A DNA stretch of 64,000 nt from Smallanthus sonchifolius (lineage: Eukaryota > Streptophyta > Magnoliopsida > Asterales > Asteraceae), in assembly GCA_023525975.1 (NCBI GenBank), contig CM042030.1, positions 22,624,350-22,688,349 of the forward strand. The letters are read 5' to 3'. Position numbers and translations under genes: made by a program. Below, one piece after another: positions 1 to 10,298 of this stretch. The notes under the pieces were generated by a model. That model did no database searches. It was not told the DNA's origin and worked only from the letters and a program-made list of their open reading frames with translations. Position 1 is the stretch's first letter. Each line of letters opens with the position of its first letter.

Positions 1-2082
1 TATAACACGCGGCTATATCCGAGTATGCAGTAATAAACACCCTACATGGGTGGGCTGGTCAGGCACAATAGATCTATTAATGTTACTGTTGGTTTTCTTG
101 TGTTTAAAATAAATAAGTGTACACCCAAGATAATTCATGATGAACAAGCATATAATTCACATGTATAACACGTATAAACAATTTGATGAGTAGCAAGTAT
201 AATGTTCCACCCCAAAGCATGTAAAAATATAAAATAGGGGCTATGTAACTCCTGGCTAGCGGATGTTTTAATCCACGAGTGCGGGTGATAAGGATGTTAA
301 AAACTAAGCACAATGAAATCCTATGTAGATAAATATGTATTATTGTATGTTTGTATATGTGTATTCGTATTTAAATGTGTATAAGTTTATAATAACATTC
401 CTTAAAATTATTTGTTTAAAATATTGTAGTAAAATAATAATGATTTTTAGTAAAATTTAACATCTAAAAATATATATTTAATCTTGTTAAATATTTATAT
501 TTTAAATAATTTGTTATTATGTTTATTGTATTTATATATAATAATAAATAAGAGGAAAAGTTTCTATTTGTTTAATTATTATATATTTTTGTGAGTTAAA
601 ATTATTTTAACAAGTTTATAAAATATAGGGTTTATTATTTTATAAAAATTGGACGGGTTAAATATGTGAAGAAAAAGTTATTTAATGGTTTCGAAAATAA
701 ATGAACGAGTCAACCAACCCGTAATAGTTTTTATTGTATAGATATAATAATAAAATATGATAAATAAATAAATAAAATAAAATTACAAAAAAATTTGGGT
801 TGGGCCGGAGGCCATCAGGATCGAATCCGCGACCTAAGACTCAAACACACACACGCATAACCAGCCGGGCTACTGCCCATCGCTGGTTATGTGTGTATCA
901 TTTAATTTATAAACACACACACAAAGCTGGTCGCTGGTTCTCGGCAACCGGCAAACCAGTGTCCGAGACATTGGTTTGCCCGGTGATCGATGGCCTAAGG
1001 CCGAGATTTCGATTGGGATAGTTGGCCAGTCGATAACAGAAGATAAAGGAACGAGTTTGAGGCTTCTTACTTGGTCGCAAAGGGTCGAACGGCAGGCCTT
1101 TAAATCCGAAAATTCCAAGAATGGGAATTCAAGCTTGGGGATGGAATTGGGCTCTAAGACTCTGGTCACAGCTTCACCCAGAGGCGACGAACACAATGCC
1201 GTCTTCAATTTGAAGTGAGAGTGGGTGAAGAAGGGGTGGCGAGCTCGAGTAGGTCCGGTAATGGCTTTTTATAGCCGAGTTCGATCCTGAAAATGAGACA
1301 AGCAATTGAGCATGTCCAGACACTCGTCTGGACGAGACGAAACTGTCGAGCCATCTTTCAGGCGTGGAGGTCTACTGTCGGGGCCAATTGCGCGGCGTAG
1401 ACTTTCGGCCACAAACACGATCACACTTTTCGTATGTGTAAACGACAAATTGGTCAGGGGCTTATGCTCGCGTGGGGACGACGAGGTCAGGGAGACCAAT
1501 TTCGGCTGTCGAGGTGCAGGGGACAGGCGTGTCGAGTGGGTCGCCAGAAAATAGCTCGGACCGCCGGTCAATGGGGAAGACAGCCGGAATTGCGAATTAG
1601 GATTTGGCAATTTTGGTCCCTGGAGTTTACTTCTGAATCTATTTGGTCCCTGAGATAATTACGGATGAGTCCTTGTGGTTTGATTTGTCCACATTTAGTC
1701 CCTTAACTGATTTATGTTTTAAAACCTTGTAGTTTAATTATTTTCAAAATAGACCCTTAACTTTTATGAAAATAATTAATTAAATTTCTTTTTAATTTCA
1801 ATTATATTTTATAAACTTATATTATTATTATAAATATATTTTTATAAAAGTTAATTATTATTTAGATAGATTATCATATTTATATACGAACCTTTTTAAT
1901 TTAGATTTTTATATAAAATTTTATATAAGTTTAAAACTTATAATATTTTAATTATTTTAAATCCATGAAATAAAAATATATATTTTGTACAAGATTAAAT
2001 AAAAACACTTGCATTTCATTTAATAAAAATAATTACATGATATATATTACAAAAGCGTAAATTAAAAACCCGAAATGTCACA
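1..2082 (-). mobile_element. Element A, 3' LTR (left part outside window)
   Basis: This stretch matches 10771-12855 nearly base for base, so it is the second LTR of the same minus-strand element; about 470 bp of it lie beyond the window edge. It ends in TGTCACA at 2076-2082, directly next to a purine tract on the minus strand. A TATA-like box (TATAAAAA on the minus strand, 1266-1273) sits in a GC-rich part. The ORFs of 70-113 codons in this LTR recur in the other LTR copy only because the LTR is duplicated; I see no protein domain in them. The two LTR copies differ by scattered substitutions and small indels. Confidence 0.93.
786..880 (-). other. tRNA-like (pol III promoter-like) module in the LTR
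   Basis: On the minus strand there is a B-box-like GGATTCGATCC (818-828), preceded about 40 bases upstream by an A-box-like TAGCCCGGCTGG and followed by an oligo-T run. The other LTR of element A holds the same module at 11558-11651, with the better B-box GGGTTCGATCC. Solo LTR B holds a related module. No cloverleaf can be drawn with confidence, so this is a tRNA-like or SINE-like piece, not a tRNA gene. Confidence 0.4.
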
Positions 2083-2095
2083 GTCTCCCCATGTT
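2083..2095 (-). other. Element A polypurine tract
   Basis: On the minus strand AACATGGGGAGAC lies immediately before the 3' LTR start TGTGACATTTCGGG. A purine tract at this place primes plus-strand DNA synthesis. Element N has nearly the same tract (AACAAGGGGAGAC) in the same position. Confidence 0.8.
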
Positions 2096-2130
2096 AAAGG
2101 AATTTCACCCCGAAATTCAACTAGTGGAGG

Positions 2131-2739
2131 CTATGAAAAGAGATGCGGATATTTGGATTTCATTTGGTCTTCACGTTCCCAAGTGAACTCGGGTCCACGT
2201 TTAGACTCCCAACGGACCTTGACAATGGGGATGCGGCTGCGCTTGAGTTTCTTGACTTCACGGCCCATGATTTCCATGGGTTTCTCAATAAAGTGCATTC
2301 TCTCGTCAATACGCACTTCATCAAGAGAAATGTGGATATTCTCGTCGGCTAGGCACTTTTTCAAATTAGATAGGTGAAAAGTCGGATGAACGTTGCTGAG
2401 CTTTGAAGGAAGATTGAGTTTGTAGGCCACTTTTCCTACCCTTTCGAGTATCTTGAATGGACCCACATATCGAGGTGCAAGTTTTCCTTTCTTTTCAAAT
2501 CGGACTACGCCTTTCCACGATGATACCTTTAGAAGAACCATATCCCCAACTTGAAATTCCAAGGGTTTTCGTCGTTTATCGGCATAACTCTTTTGCCGAC
2601 TCCTTGCTACTCGAATGTTGTCACGAATAAGAGAGATTTTATCGGTGGTCTCTTGGATAAGCTCGGGACCGGTGATTTGTGCCTCACCAATTTCGTTCCA
2701 ACAAATCGGTGAACGACATTTCCGTCCATAAAGAGCTTA
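2131..2739 (-). pseudogene. Element A pol, integrase C-terminus and chromodomain-like tail
   Basis: The reading frame continues in frame from the integrase core after a nonsense codon (TAA, 2739-2737, in MTPF-stop-ALYGRKC, where the family has Glu). It contains the GPY/F-like segment (RYVGPFKILERVGKVAYKL) and then a chromodomain-like tail near PMEIMGREVKKLKRSRIPIV and WERED. The frame ends at a TAG at 2133-2131, about 35 bases before the polypurine tract. The tail resembles the non-canonical chromodomains of the Tekay/Del lineage of plant Ty3/gypsy elements; the lineage name is an inference. Confidence 0.88.
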
Positions 2740-3795
2740 GAACGGTGTCATGTTAATACTTGTGTGGTGACTGTTGTTGTAGGAAAATTCGATCAGTGGT
2801 AGGTGAGAATTCCAATTGCCACCAAAGTCAATGACACAAGCTCTAAGCATATCCTCGAGGGTTTGGATGGTTCGCTCGGTTTGTCCATCAGTTTGAGGAT
2901 GGTAAGCCGTACTTAAATCCAAACGAGTACCAAGCGCAGATTGTAATGATTGCCAAAATCGGGAAGTAAAACGCGAATCACGATCGGAGATGATGTTCAA
3001 TGGGATTCCGTGACGACTTACGATCTCATCAATGTAGATCCGAGCCAATTTCTCGACTTGATAGTCCTCATGAATATGCAAGAAATGAGCAGACTTTGTG
3101 AGTCGATCGATAATAACCCAGATACTATCGTGCCCACTAGAAGTGCGTGGGAGTTTGGTGATGAACTCCATAGCAAGGTTCTCCCACTTCCACATGGGAA
3201 TTTCAGGTTGTTCGAGGAGTCCGGAAGGCTTCTGATGTTCGGCCTTTACTTTAGAACAAGTTAAGCATTTTGCCACAAAGAGTGTAATATCCTTTTTCAT
3301 GCCGGGCCACCAATATAGTTGACGAAGACCCATGTACATCTTATCAGCTCCGGGATGTACCGAATATCGAGTTTTGTGGGACTCGTTCATCAAAAATATA
3401 CGAAGATCGTCGCGATAGGGAACCCAGATACGATCCAAGTAATACAATAGGCCGTTGGCTCTGGTTTCTAGCAAGAGTTCTACACCACATGCCATTTCTT
3501 GGTACATGTTTCCCTCGGTAACCGAGGTGTGTTGTGCTTGGAGAATGCGGGCTTGGATATCGTTATGAATATGAACACTATGAAGCATGATACGTTCCTT
3601 ACGACTCAAGGCGTCGGCTACAACATTTGCTTTGCCGGGGTGGTAGCGAATCTCGCAGTCGTAGTCGTTAAGAAGTTCGACCCATCGTCGGTGCCTCATA
3701 TTAAGTTCTTTTTGATTGAAAATATGTTGGAGACTTTTGTGGTCGGTGAAAACCACGCATTTGGTGCCATAAAGATAGTGTCTCCAAATTTTCAA
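2737..3795 (-). pseudogene. Element A pol, end of RNase H and integrase
   Basis: The first part is the end of RNase H (FTDHKSLQHIFNQKELN, then HPGKANVVADALSR). The integrase follows: zinc-binding HHCC region (HPGADKMYMGLRQLYWWPGM, CLTCSKVKAEHQKP), then the catalytic core with IIDRLTKSAHF, ISDRDSRFTSRFW and AYHPQTDGQTERTIQTLEDM, typical of chromovirus integrases. The usual first Asp of the core (MDF) reads MEF here, an apparent loss of a catalytic residue. The frame is shifted relative to the upstream RT block because of a short deletion near 3800, and it ends in a premature stop at 2737. Confidence 0.9.
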
Positions 3796-4841
3796 GGTGA
3801 AACACCCAGCTCGAGATCATGGGTCGTATAGTTCTTCTCATAGATTTTGAGCTGACGTGATGCGTATGCAATTACTTGGCCACGCTGCATAAGAACACAA
3901 CCAAGACCTTGGTTGGATGCATCGCAATAAACGACAAAGTCGTCATTACCACTAGGAAGAGTTAGGACAGGTGCGTTGCAGAGCTTGAGCTTGAGAGTTT
4001 GAAAAGCTTCCTCTTGTTTGGGTCCCCACTCGTAAGGTTTACCTTTGTGAGTCAAGGCAGTGAGCGGGACCGCAATCTTGGAGAAATTTGAGATGAAGCG
4101 GCGATAGTAACCCGTTAGTCCAAGGAAGGAACGAATCTCGGTAGGAGTCTTAGGAGTACTCCAATTCTTAACCGCTTTGATTTTTGCCGGGTCCACATGA
4201 ATCCCCTTATCGTTGACTATGTGTCCCAAAAATTGAACCTCCTTTAGCCAGAATTCACACTTGGAGAACTTAGCGTATAATTGTTCTTTCTTCAAGAGCT
4301 CCAAAATCAAACGAAGATGTTGTTCATGCTCCGCTTTCGTTTTAGAATAGATGAGAATGTCGTCAATGAAAACGATCACGAACTTGTCCAAATAAGGTTT
4401 GCATACACGGTTCATGAGATCCATGAAAACCGCAGGTGCATTAGTCAAGCCGAAAGGCATGACCATGAACTCGTAGTGACCATATCTAGTCCGAAAGGCA
4501 GTCTTTGGAATGTCTTCATTGAGAACACGAAGTTGATGGTATCCGGAACGAAGGTCAATCTTGGAGAAACATGTTGAACCTTGAAGTTGATCGAAAAGAT
4601 CGTCGATACGGGGTAAAGGATAACGGTTCTTGATTGTAAGCTTGTTGAGTTCACGATAATCAATGCACATTCGAAACGATCCATCCTTTTTCTTTACGAA
4701 CAGCACGGGAGCACCCCAAGGTGAATGGCTTGGTTGGATGAATCCTTTGGATGAGAGTTCTTGTAATTGACTTGCGAGTTCTTGCATCTCGGAAGGTGCA
4801 AGACGATAGGGAGCTTTTGCCACGGGAGTTGCTCCGGGCAC
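3792..4841 (-). pseudogene. Element A pol, reverse transcriptase and start of RNase H
   Basis: Reverse transcriptase of the Ty3/gypsy type. The palm motifs are in order: CIDYRELNKLTIKNRYPLPR, FSKIDLRSGYHQLR, the catalytic FIDDILIYSK, and FLGLTGYYRRF. RNase H begins at VVYCDASNQGLGCVLMQ. The block breaks at THDLELGVSP-stop near 3805, where a deletion of a few bases removed part of the usual ELGAVVF segment and shifted the frame. The listed start is probably a Val codon within LVPGATPVAK; the real polyprotein continues upstream. Confidence 0.92.
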
Positions 4842-4858
4842 AAGGTCAATACGAAACT

Positions 4859-5153
4859 CTACTTGTCTGGGGGAGGAAGACCGGGTAAATCCTCGGGGAA
4901 TACCTCGGGAAAGTCTCGAATGATCGGAATATCTTGCAATTTCTTACCTTTGTCTTTCGTGTCAACTACGTGGGCCAAGAAGGCAACGTACTTTTTCCGC
5001 AAGTACTTTTGTGCCAATGTGCAAGACATTAGTTGAAGACCACGACACGGTTTTTCACCGAAAATAACTAACGTGTCGCCCGAAGGGAGAGGTATACGAA
5101 TGCACTTTTCATAGCAAATAACCTCGGCATGGTGCTTGGATAACCAATCCATG
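4859..5153 (-). pseudogene. Element A pol, end of protease and protease-RT linker
   Basis: The frame begins at MDWLSKHHAEVICYEK, the usual C-terminal part of the retropepsin domain, and runs through the linker FPEVFPEDLPGLPP. It then shifts, apparently by loss of one base in PPPRQVEF (now PPPDK-stop). Its upstream half lies at 8047-8280, on the far side of solo LTR B. The five-base duplication CCATG flanking B encodes part of the interrupted GMDWL motif. Confidence 0.88.
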
Positions 5154-8046
5154 TGTCACACCCCCAATTTCAACTAACGGAGTATTACCGTTTGGGAAGT
5201 GACAAACCAGGATCTCAGACACTAGTTACATTGAACGACTCTACATGGGACTCAAAATGAAAATATCTTTTAAATCAGAGTATCAATGCGGAAGCGTAAA
5301 GAAAGTAAATGCGCAAAATACACGCGCCCAAAACCAAAGTCCAAAAGTCCAAACGTCCATCCAAACAAAGTACATTAAAATAATTCAATCAACATAAATA
5401 GACACAAAGCAAAGCAGTTGAATCCCATGCATGCCCTAACGTGCACCTGTGTCTTAGCTTAGCGTCCTGAGAAAACATGTAAGAAAAAGTGTCAACACGA
5501 GGTTGGTGAGTTCACAGGTTTCAAATAAATAAGTAAATGTTACCAGATTTATGATCATTCAATATGTATCTATAGGTGGCTAACCTATGTTCATGTTTTA
5601 GCTCAAGTGCTCGCAACCGAAACTGACTGTTTGTTTATTGCCTCCTGCCAGGTTCTATCAATACTGGCCATGTGAATAGGCTAACATTTCACCCGTTCGA
5701 TATCCGATCGAGTTAGCGCGACTAACGCGGGTGGGATTTGTCAAACCCAGTAGTACTACTAAACATTACCTCGCTAAGATCCATATTAACGGTTCGAAAT
5801 AAGAAGAGGACTTTCTGTGATAGCATGTTACACTTAGCTTTAACATTGATAGCATATGAAGTACAAAATCTAAAATCAGTTTAAGCATGTTTTCTCCCCC
5901 AAGTTAAAAGCAGTAAAAAGGGGCCGTGAAACTCACCTGCTTGGTGTTGAAGGTAGTATCACACAAAGGGTAAGTTGGAACCACGTGTGTAAGTCTCAAA
6001 AGACTTACGAATGCCCTAAAATTATAAACACATAAATTAGGGATGAAAGAAAAATGGGAAATGTGACAATGACACGGATTGAGAGGCGTACCAAAGAAAC
6101 GCTCTAATATTCAAGAGTGGACGAAAGTGTCCACGGAGTTAGGAATTACTTTACGCGACGAATGACACGAATAATAATAATTATAACCGGGTGTTTTGTC
6201 ATTCACAAAAAAAATTAAGAAAATAATAATATATGTATACGAGTAAATAGTATAACCAATTATATTATTATTTAGTCTCAATCGACACACGATGTTATAA
6301 AATGATTTGAAATAATATAAATATATATTATTTAATAATATGGGTCACGGTTTGAAAATAATATAAACATATTATTTTATATGAATTTACGGTTTAAAAA
6401 TAATATAAACATATTATTTTTACTTGATAATAATAACAATATATTAATTATAAAAGTGGGTATAATTTATAAAAATATGTTAATAACTCAAACCCGAGCC
6501 TACGGGTTGTTTTCCGGCTAAAACACATTTATATAATAATATAATATTATAAAGTTTGATTTTTATTAATTAAATATAATAGGATACTGTTTAAAAAAAA
6601 TAGATGTGGGAGCCCGGTCTCGAACCCGGGTCTCTCCCACATACGCACACAGCCTTAACCATCTCCGCCCGCTAGGGTATCGCGAAGGATACCGGGTTGG
6701 AATGGTTTTAACATCAGGCTCTATGTGGTTTTCCTCCCTTAAAGACCCGCGATCGAAACCGGTCGATATCCCTCGATTTGGATGATGGTTTGAGTGAAAC
6801 AGAAACAAGTTTTGATGCTCAGAGGATTACGAACCTTGGCATACTCTTAATTTCGAAAACAAACGGGTTTTGGATGTCCAAATCTTGAAAACAGATCGAA
6901 TACGTAAAGAGGAAAACTTTGAATCGATCAGATAGATTTTGATAATGAAATTGATTAAAACCATAGGGCTTTTGATAATCGGGACATTTCGAAACTGATT
7001 ATGTAGATTAATTTCATTTCTTTTCAGTCTAAGATCGAAAACCCCAAATCAGAACGCATATGAACCCTAATTACGGGTTCATGATCAATTCGATAGTGGA
7101 AGCCCGTTGTTTCATAGGGCTTTCACTCTACAGACGATTGCGAATCTAATGGAGTAGGTTAATTTGATTTAAAAACGGTTTATAATTGAATTCGACAGAT
7201 AGAGTTCACATGAACCCTAATTACGGGTTACAGAGATTCTTATATTAAAACTTGAAATTGGCAAAGGGCTTTCAATAAAAACAGTGTTGCGAATCTTTCT
7301 GCATAGGTTAATTTCATTTTCATTGGGTCTAGATTAGGGCTCGACTAAATCAGTCAGATGATGAACCCTAGAATCAAGAACTCGATCGAATTGATGATGT
7401 AAGCCCGAATTAACATGGGGCTTACCTTTACGGAAAGAAAACGAAGCAATTGGGTCAAGAATTTACCAGAATGCATGTCGGATTGATGGAGTTCGAGTAG
7501 ATGCAGGTGTCGGCTGCACAGATTGCTTTCCGGCGAGTTCTACTGTTTCTCCGATCAATGCAGGTTGCGTAAGCACTTCAGGAGGATTCGACGAGTGAGA
7601 GGGATGCTTCAATTCGCGGGAGTAACACCAGATTATGATGAATTTGATGGGATTAGGTTGATGGTCGACGGTTACATAACGAATAGCCACATTTTGATTA
7701 ATTCGCATGTAATGCAGGTGATTAAGGCTCAATTATGATTGATTAAGGCATTTAGATGTTAATCAATTATAGAATTTGATTCAATTCAGTTAACATTCGC
7801 GAATTGGAAATCAAAAGTCCCAATGTTGACTTCTAAAAGTCAACAGAGCTTATTTTTGACAATTTTGACTTTGAGGAGTCAATAATTCATGTATTGGGAC
7901 TTGGCAGGACTAGTCCCTGCATTTCTGAGTTGGATTTATGACAGAAATAGTCCTTGGGGTTAGATTTGACTAACGGGGTTAAGTTTTTAATAAGGAACTT
8001 AACGGAATAGTTAACCGGGGTTAACCTAAAAAGTCGGATTGTCACA
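5154..8046 (-). mobile_element. Solo LTR B, inserted in the protease of element A
   Basis: The 2893-bp insert starts TGTCACACCCCC and ends GATTGTCACA. It is flanked by the perfect five-base target duplication CCATG (5149-5153 and 8047-8051). It carries no internal gag or pol, and no second LTR is present, so it is a solo LTR left by recombination between two LTRs. Its ends resemble those of the LTRs of A, L and N, hence a Ty3/gypsy family with sense on the minus strand. ORFs inside (6566-6808, 7463-7738) show no recognisable domain. Confidence 0.93.
6598..6690 (-). other. tRNA-like (pol III promoter-like) module in solo LTR B
   Basis: On the minus strand an A-box-like TAGCGGGCGGAGATGGTTA is followed by the B-box-like GGGTTCGAGACCGG and then, after GCTCCCACATCTA, a run of eight T. 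GTGGGAG and CTCCCAC can pair around the B box like a tRNA T-arm extension. The arrangement matches the module in the LTRs of element A although most of the LTR sequence differs. A functional pol III transcript is not shown. Confidence 0.4.
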
Positions 8047-8280
8047 CCATGCCAATTATAATATCGAAGCTTCCCAATTGCATCGGAAGGAGATCAACAG
8101 AGAACTCATGATTATTAAGATCGAGATTGCAGTCGCGGATAACATAATTTATAGCGATAGATTTCCCGTTTGCTATCTCCACGGAATAAGAATTGTCAAG
8201 TTTCGTTCTTTGTTTAGCAAGTCGAGATTCAAAGGTAAGAGACACAAAACTCCTATCGGCACTAGTATCAAATAAAATGG
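8047..8280 (-). pseudogene. Element A pol, start of retropepsin-like protease
   Basis: The frame includes the active-site region SILFDTSADRSFVSLTF, an aspartic protease signature with DTSA in place of the usual DTGA, and reaches the beta-strand motif FDIIIGM, where solo LTR B interrupts it. A one-base loss just upstream, in the codons for NNHYASILF, puts the protease out of frame with the gag zinc-knuckle block. Confidence 0.88.
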
Positions 8281-8789
8281 ATGCATATGATTGTTTACGA
8301 GAAACGTACCGTTTATCACGTCGTTATTTGCTTGTGCCTCATTAGCGTTTATATTAAACGCTCGTCCATGAGGACCACCTTGATGATGAAGTTTTGGGCA
8401 TCGGTCATGGAAATGGTTTGGGTTTCCACATTCGTAACATGCCCGACCATTGAGAGGTGCCGGATAGTTTGGACGGTTGGCTGGAGCAGCTTGATAGACG
8501 GGAGGACGGGTACGGCAAGTAGTGACCACGTGCCCATATCGTCCGCAGCTTGAACACAATCGGCATGGTAAGTTGGCAGGATGGTGGTACTTGCAGGTCT
8601 GACATTGGGGATTTGGACCCAAATAAGGTTTCGGGTTTTGACCCAAAGGGACCATTTGAATAGCAGGTACGGTGGGAGTTACGGCTGCGAAGTTTCGACC
8701 CTTTCGTTTCTTGTTGCGGTTAGAAGACTCGGGCTTTACATCTTTGACGGCCGCAAGGGTAGAAACAACCTTCTTGGAACCCTTTCTTG
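8173..8789 (-). pseudogene. Element A gag, nucleocapsid (zinc knuckle) part
   Basis: Two CCHC zinc knuckles are visible, CSSCGRYGHVVTTC and CYECGNPNHFHDRC, of the form C-x2-C-x4-H-x4-C. A basic stretch (NRNKKRKGRNFA) and a Pro-rich linker precede them. The block aligns with the end of the intact gag of element N. Compared with N, about 35-45 codons between the capsid-like part and this block are missing, at a junction near 8800. Confidence 0.87.
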
Positions 8790-9381
8790 TTAAGGGTCGA
8801 AACTTCGCGTAGCGGATATGTATTTTTCAATTTCCCGAGCAAGGGGAGTGATCATATGAGGTACCAGTAGGCTCAGCTCTTGAAATCGGGTGGTGTAAGC
8901 CAGATTATCCCCGCTGTCTTGGGCAAGATCCCAAAACTCAGTCTCGAGCTTCCTCATTTCATTTCGAGGACAAAATTCATCAGTCATGGCTTTCTTCAGA
9001 TCATCCCATGATAAAGATGTAGCAACCTCAACACCACGAGTGCGTTTCTCACCGTTCCACGAGGTGAGGGCTCTCTTTTGTAGTACACTTGTGGCATAGC
9101 GAACCCGAAGATTATCGGGACAGTCACTGTTTAGGAATGTGCTTTCCATGCTTTCAAACCATTGTAGTAGGCCGGTAGCATTCAGTCCCGTAAAATTTTG
9201 TAGGGTTGCACGAGTTAAAGTGCTTAAACGTGCATTGAGGCGGGTTGGTACCACCGTTTCCTTGGATGTTGTGAGACCCGTCACTGTTGTTATTGGCTTG
9301 GGTCATTTGTCCTACCAGTTGGGCAAGAAGAGTAGCAAGATCCGGGTTGGAAGTGCTAAAGTTTGCACGTCGAGGAGGCAT
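8790..9381 (-). pseudogene. Element A gag, capsid-like part
   Basis: The start is ATG at 9381 (MPPRRANFSTSN). The N-terminal Asn/Gln-rich part is followed by CTFKHFNSCNPTKFYGTE. A two-base deletion then shifts the frame at about 9186, and the capsid-like region resumes with ATGLLQWFESMESTFLNSDC through FWDLAQDSGDNLAY and LLVPHMITPLAREIEKYI. It matches the gag of element N almost residue for residue in these segments, so the two are from the same or sister families. The protein cannot be made as one product here. Confidence 0.9.
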
Positions 9382-10282
9382 TCTAACACCATAAGAAAAG
9401 ACAATGATATTTTAGATAAAGTAGGTATACGTGACCTATAGTGGGAATAATGTAAGCAGAAAATGCGGGATTCATCATGTCGCGTGCCAATGTATGTGTA
9501 TTTATTCAAGGTTGATGGGGAAAATAAGCCATCTATTCCAGGTTGGAGATGATGTCATAGATCATTATTCGCGTAATAGGAATTGTCGGGATTCGCATGC
9601 ACTACAAATCGTTAGTACGTGTGCACCCGTACTAATGATTTGCTTTGCATGTTCATCTAGTTCTTCCTATCTTACTATAATGTCCCAAATTTTGAGTTTA
9701 GGTTCAGATCGTATTCTTGCGAATACAATGACTTATCAACGTTAAGTAATTCCTCAAAACATTCAAGGAGACATGCTTTAGCCTATAGGTAAACACTCAC
9801 TTCAGGAATTCCCAGGAAAGCATACGGGTCCGTTTATTTGGATTTATACGAAATGCTTTCCTAGACAGAAAACCCAATGTACAGGTGTCACCCTTCCAGA
9901 TTGCACATGTCTTTTACTGGTTTCAAGAAATTAAGTCGTTGACGAGATTTTCAAGATTTTTATAAACTTGAGATTTTATGAGTATAAAATGTGTAGGAAT
10001 GTTGCAAATAGTATGGATGAGGAAGGAGTATGGATAAGGATGTGTAGTGTATTTGTTTGCATATGCTTGTTAGTCAAATGTGTATGTAAAGTATGTATTA
10101 CGTGTTTAAAGCCTTGTATGTATGCGTATAAGTCTCATGTACTAAACTTGGGAAAATTCAAATAATACCTAGCTACAAATATTTCACATAGCAATTAATC
10201 ATTTAGCACGTAACACATAAAAGGGAGTCATAGGGTTATAGTCTAGGTCATTGTGTCTAATAACCTAATTCCCTATAACCAT
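9382..10282 (-). other. Element A leader between primer site and gag
   Basis: About 0.9 kb without a supported gene. The stretch 10226-10282 (TCTAATAACCTAATTCCCTA and around) and the stretch near 9760-9910 (ending CCCTTCCAGATTGCAC) recur almost unchanged in the leader of element N (58990-59629). This conserved leader probably carries packaging and primer-related signals; that role is inferred. Confidence 0.6.
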
Positions 10283-10295
10283 GGTTCTGATACCA
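10283..10295 (-). other. Element A primer binding site (initiator tRNA-Met)
   Basis: On the minus strand TGGTATCAGAACC lies three bases inside the 5' LTR. It is complementary to the 3' end of plant initiator tRNA-Met except for one base near its end (the usual site reads TGGTATCAGAGCC). It fixes the element's orientation and its 5' LTR boundary at 10299. Confidence 0.85.
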
Positions 10296-10298
10296 ATC

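Noticed and set aside
870..1208. ORF of 112 codons, repeated at 11643-11981
   Set aside because: Same reason: LTR duplication. No domain, and both strands are open at once in this GC-rich part.
1269..1610. ORF of 113 codons, repeated at 12042-12383
   Set aside because: It recurs only because it lies in the two LTRs of element A. It overlaps another ORF on the opposite strand, has no domain, and crosses the promoter region.
4281..4577. Plus-strand ORFs across 2075-5036
   Set aside because: They are antisense shadows of the pol gene of element A.
6598..6690. tRNA gene
   Set aside because: A- and B-box-like sequences are present, but no cloverleaf with acceptor and anticodon arms can be drawn.
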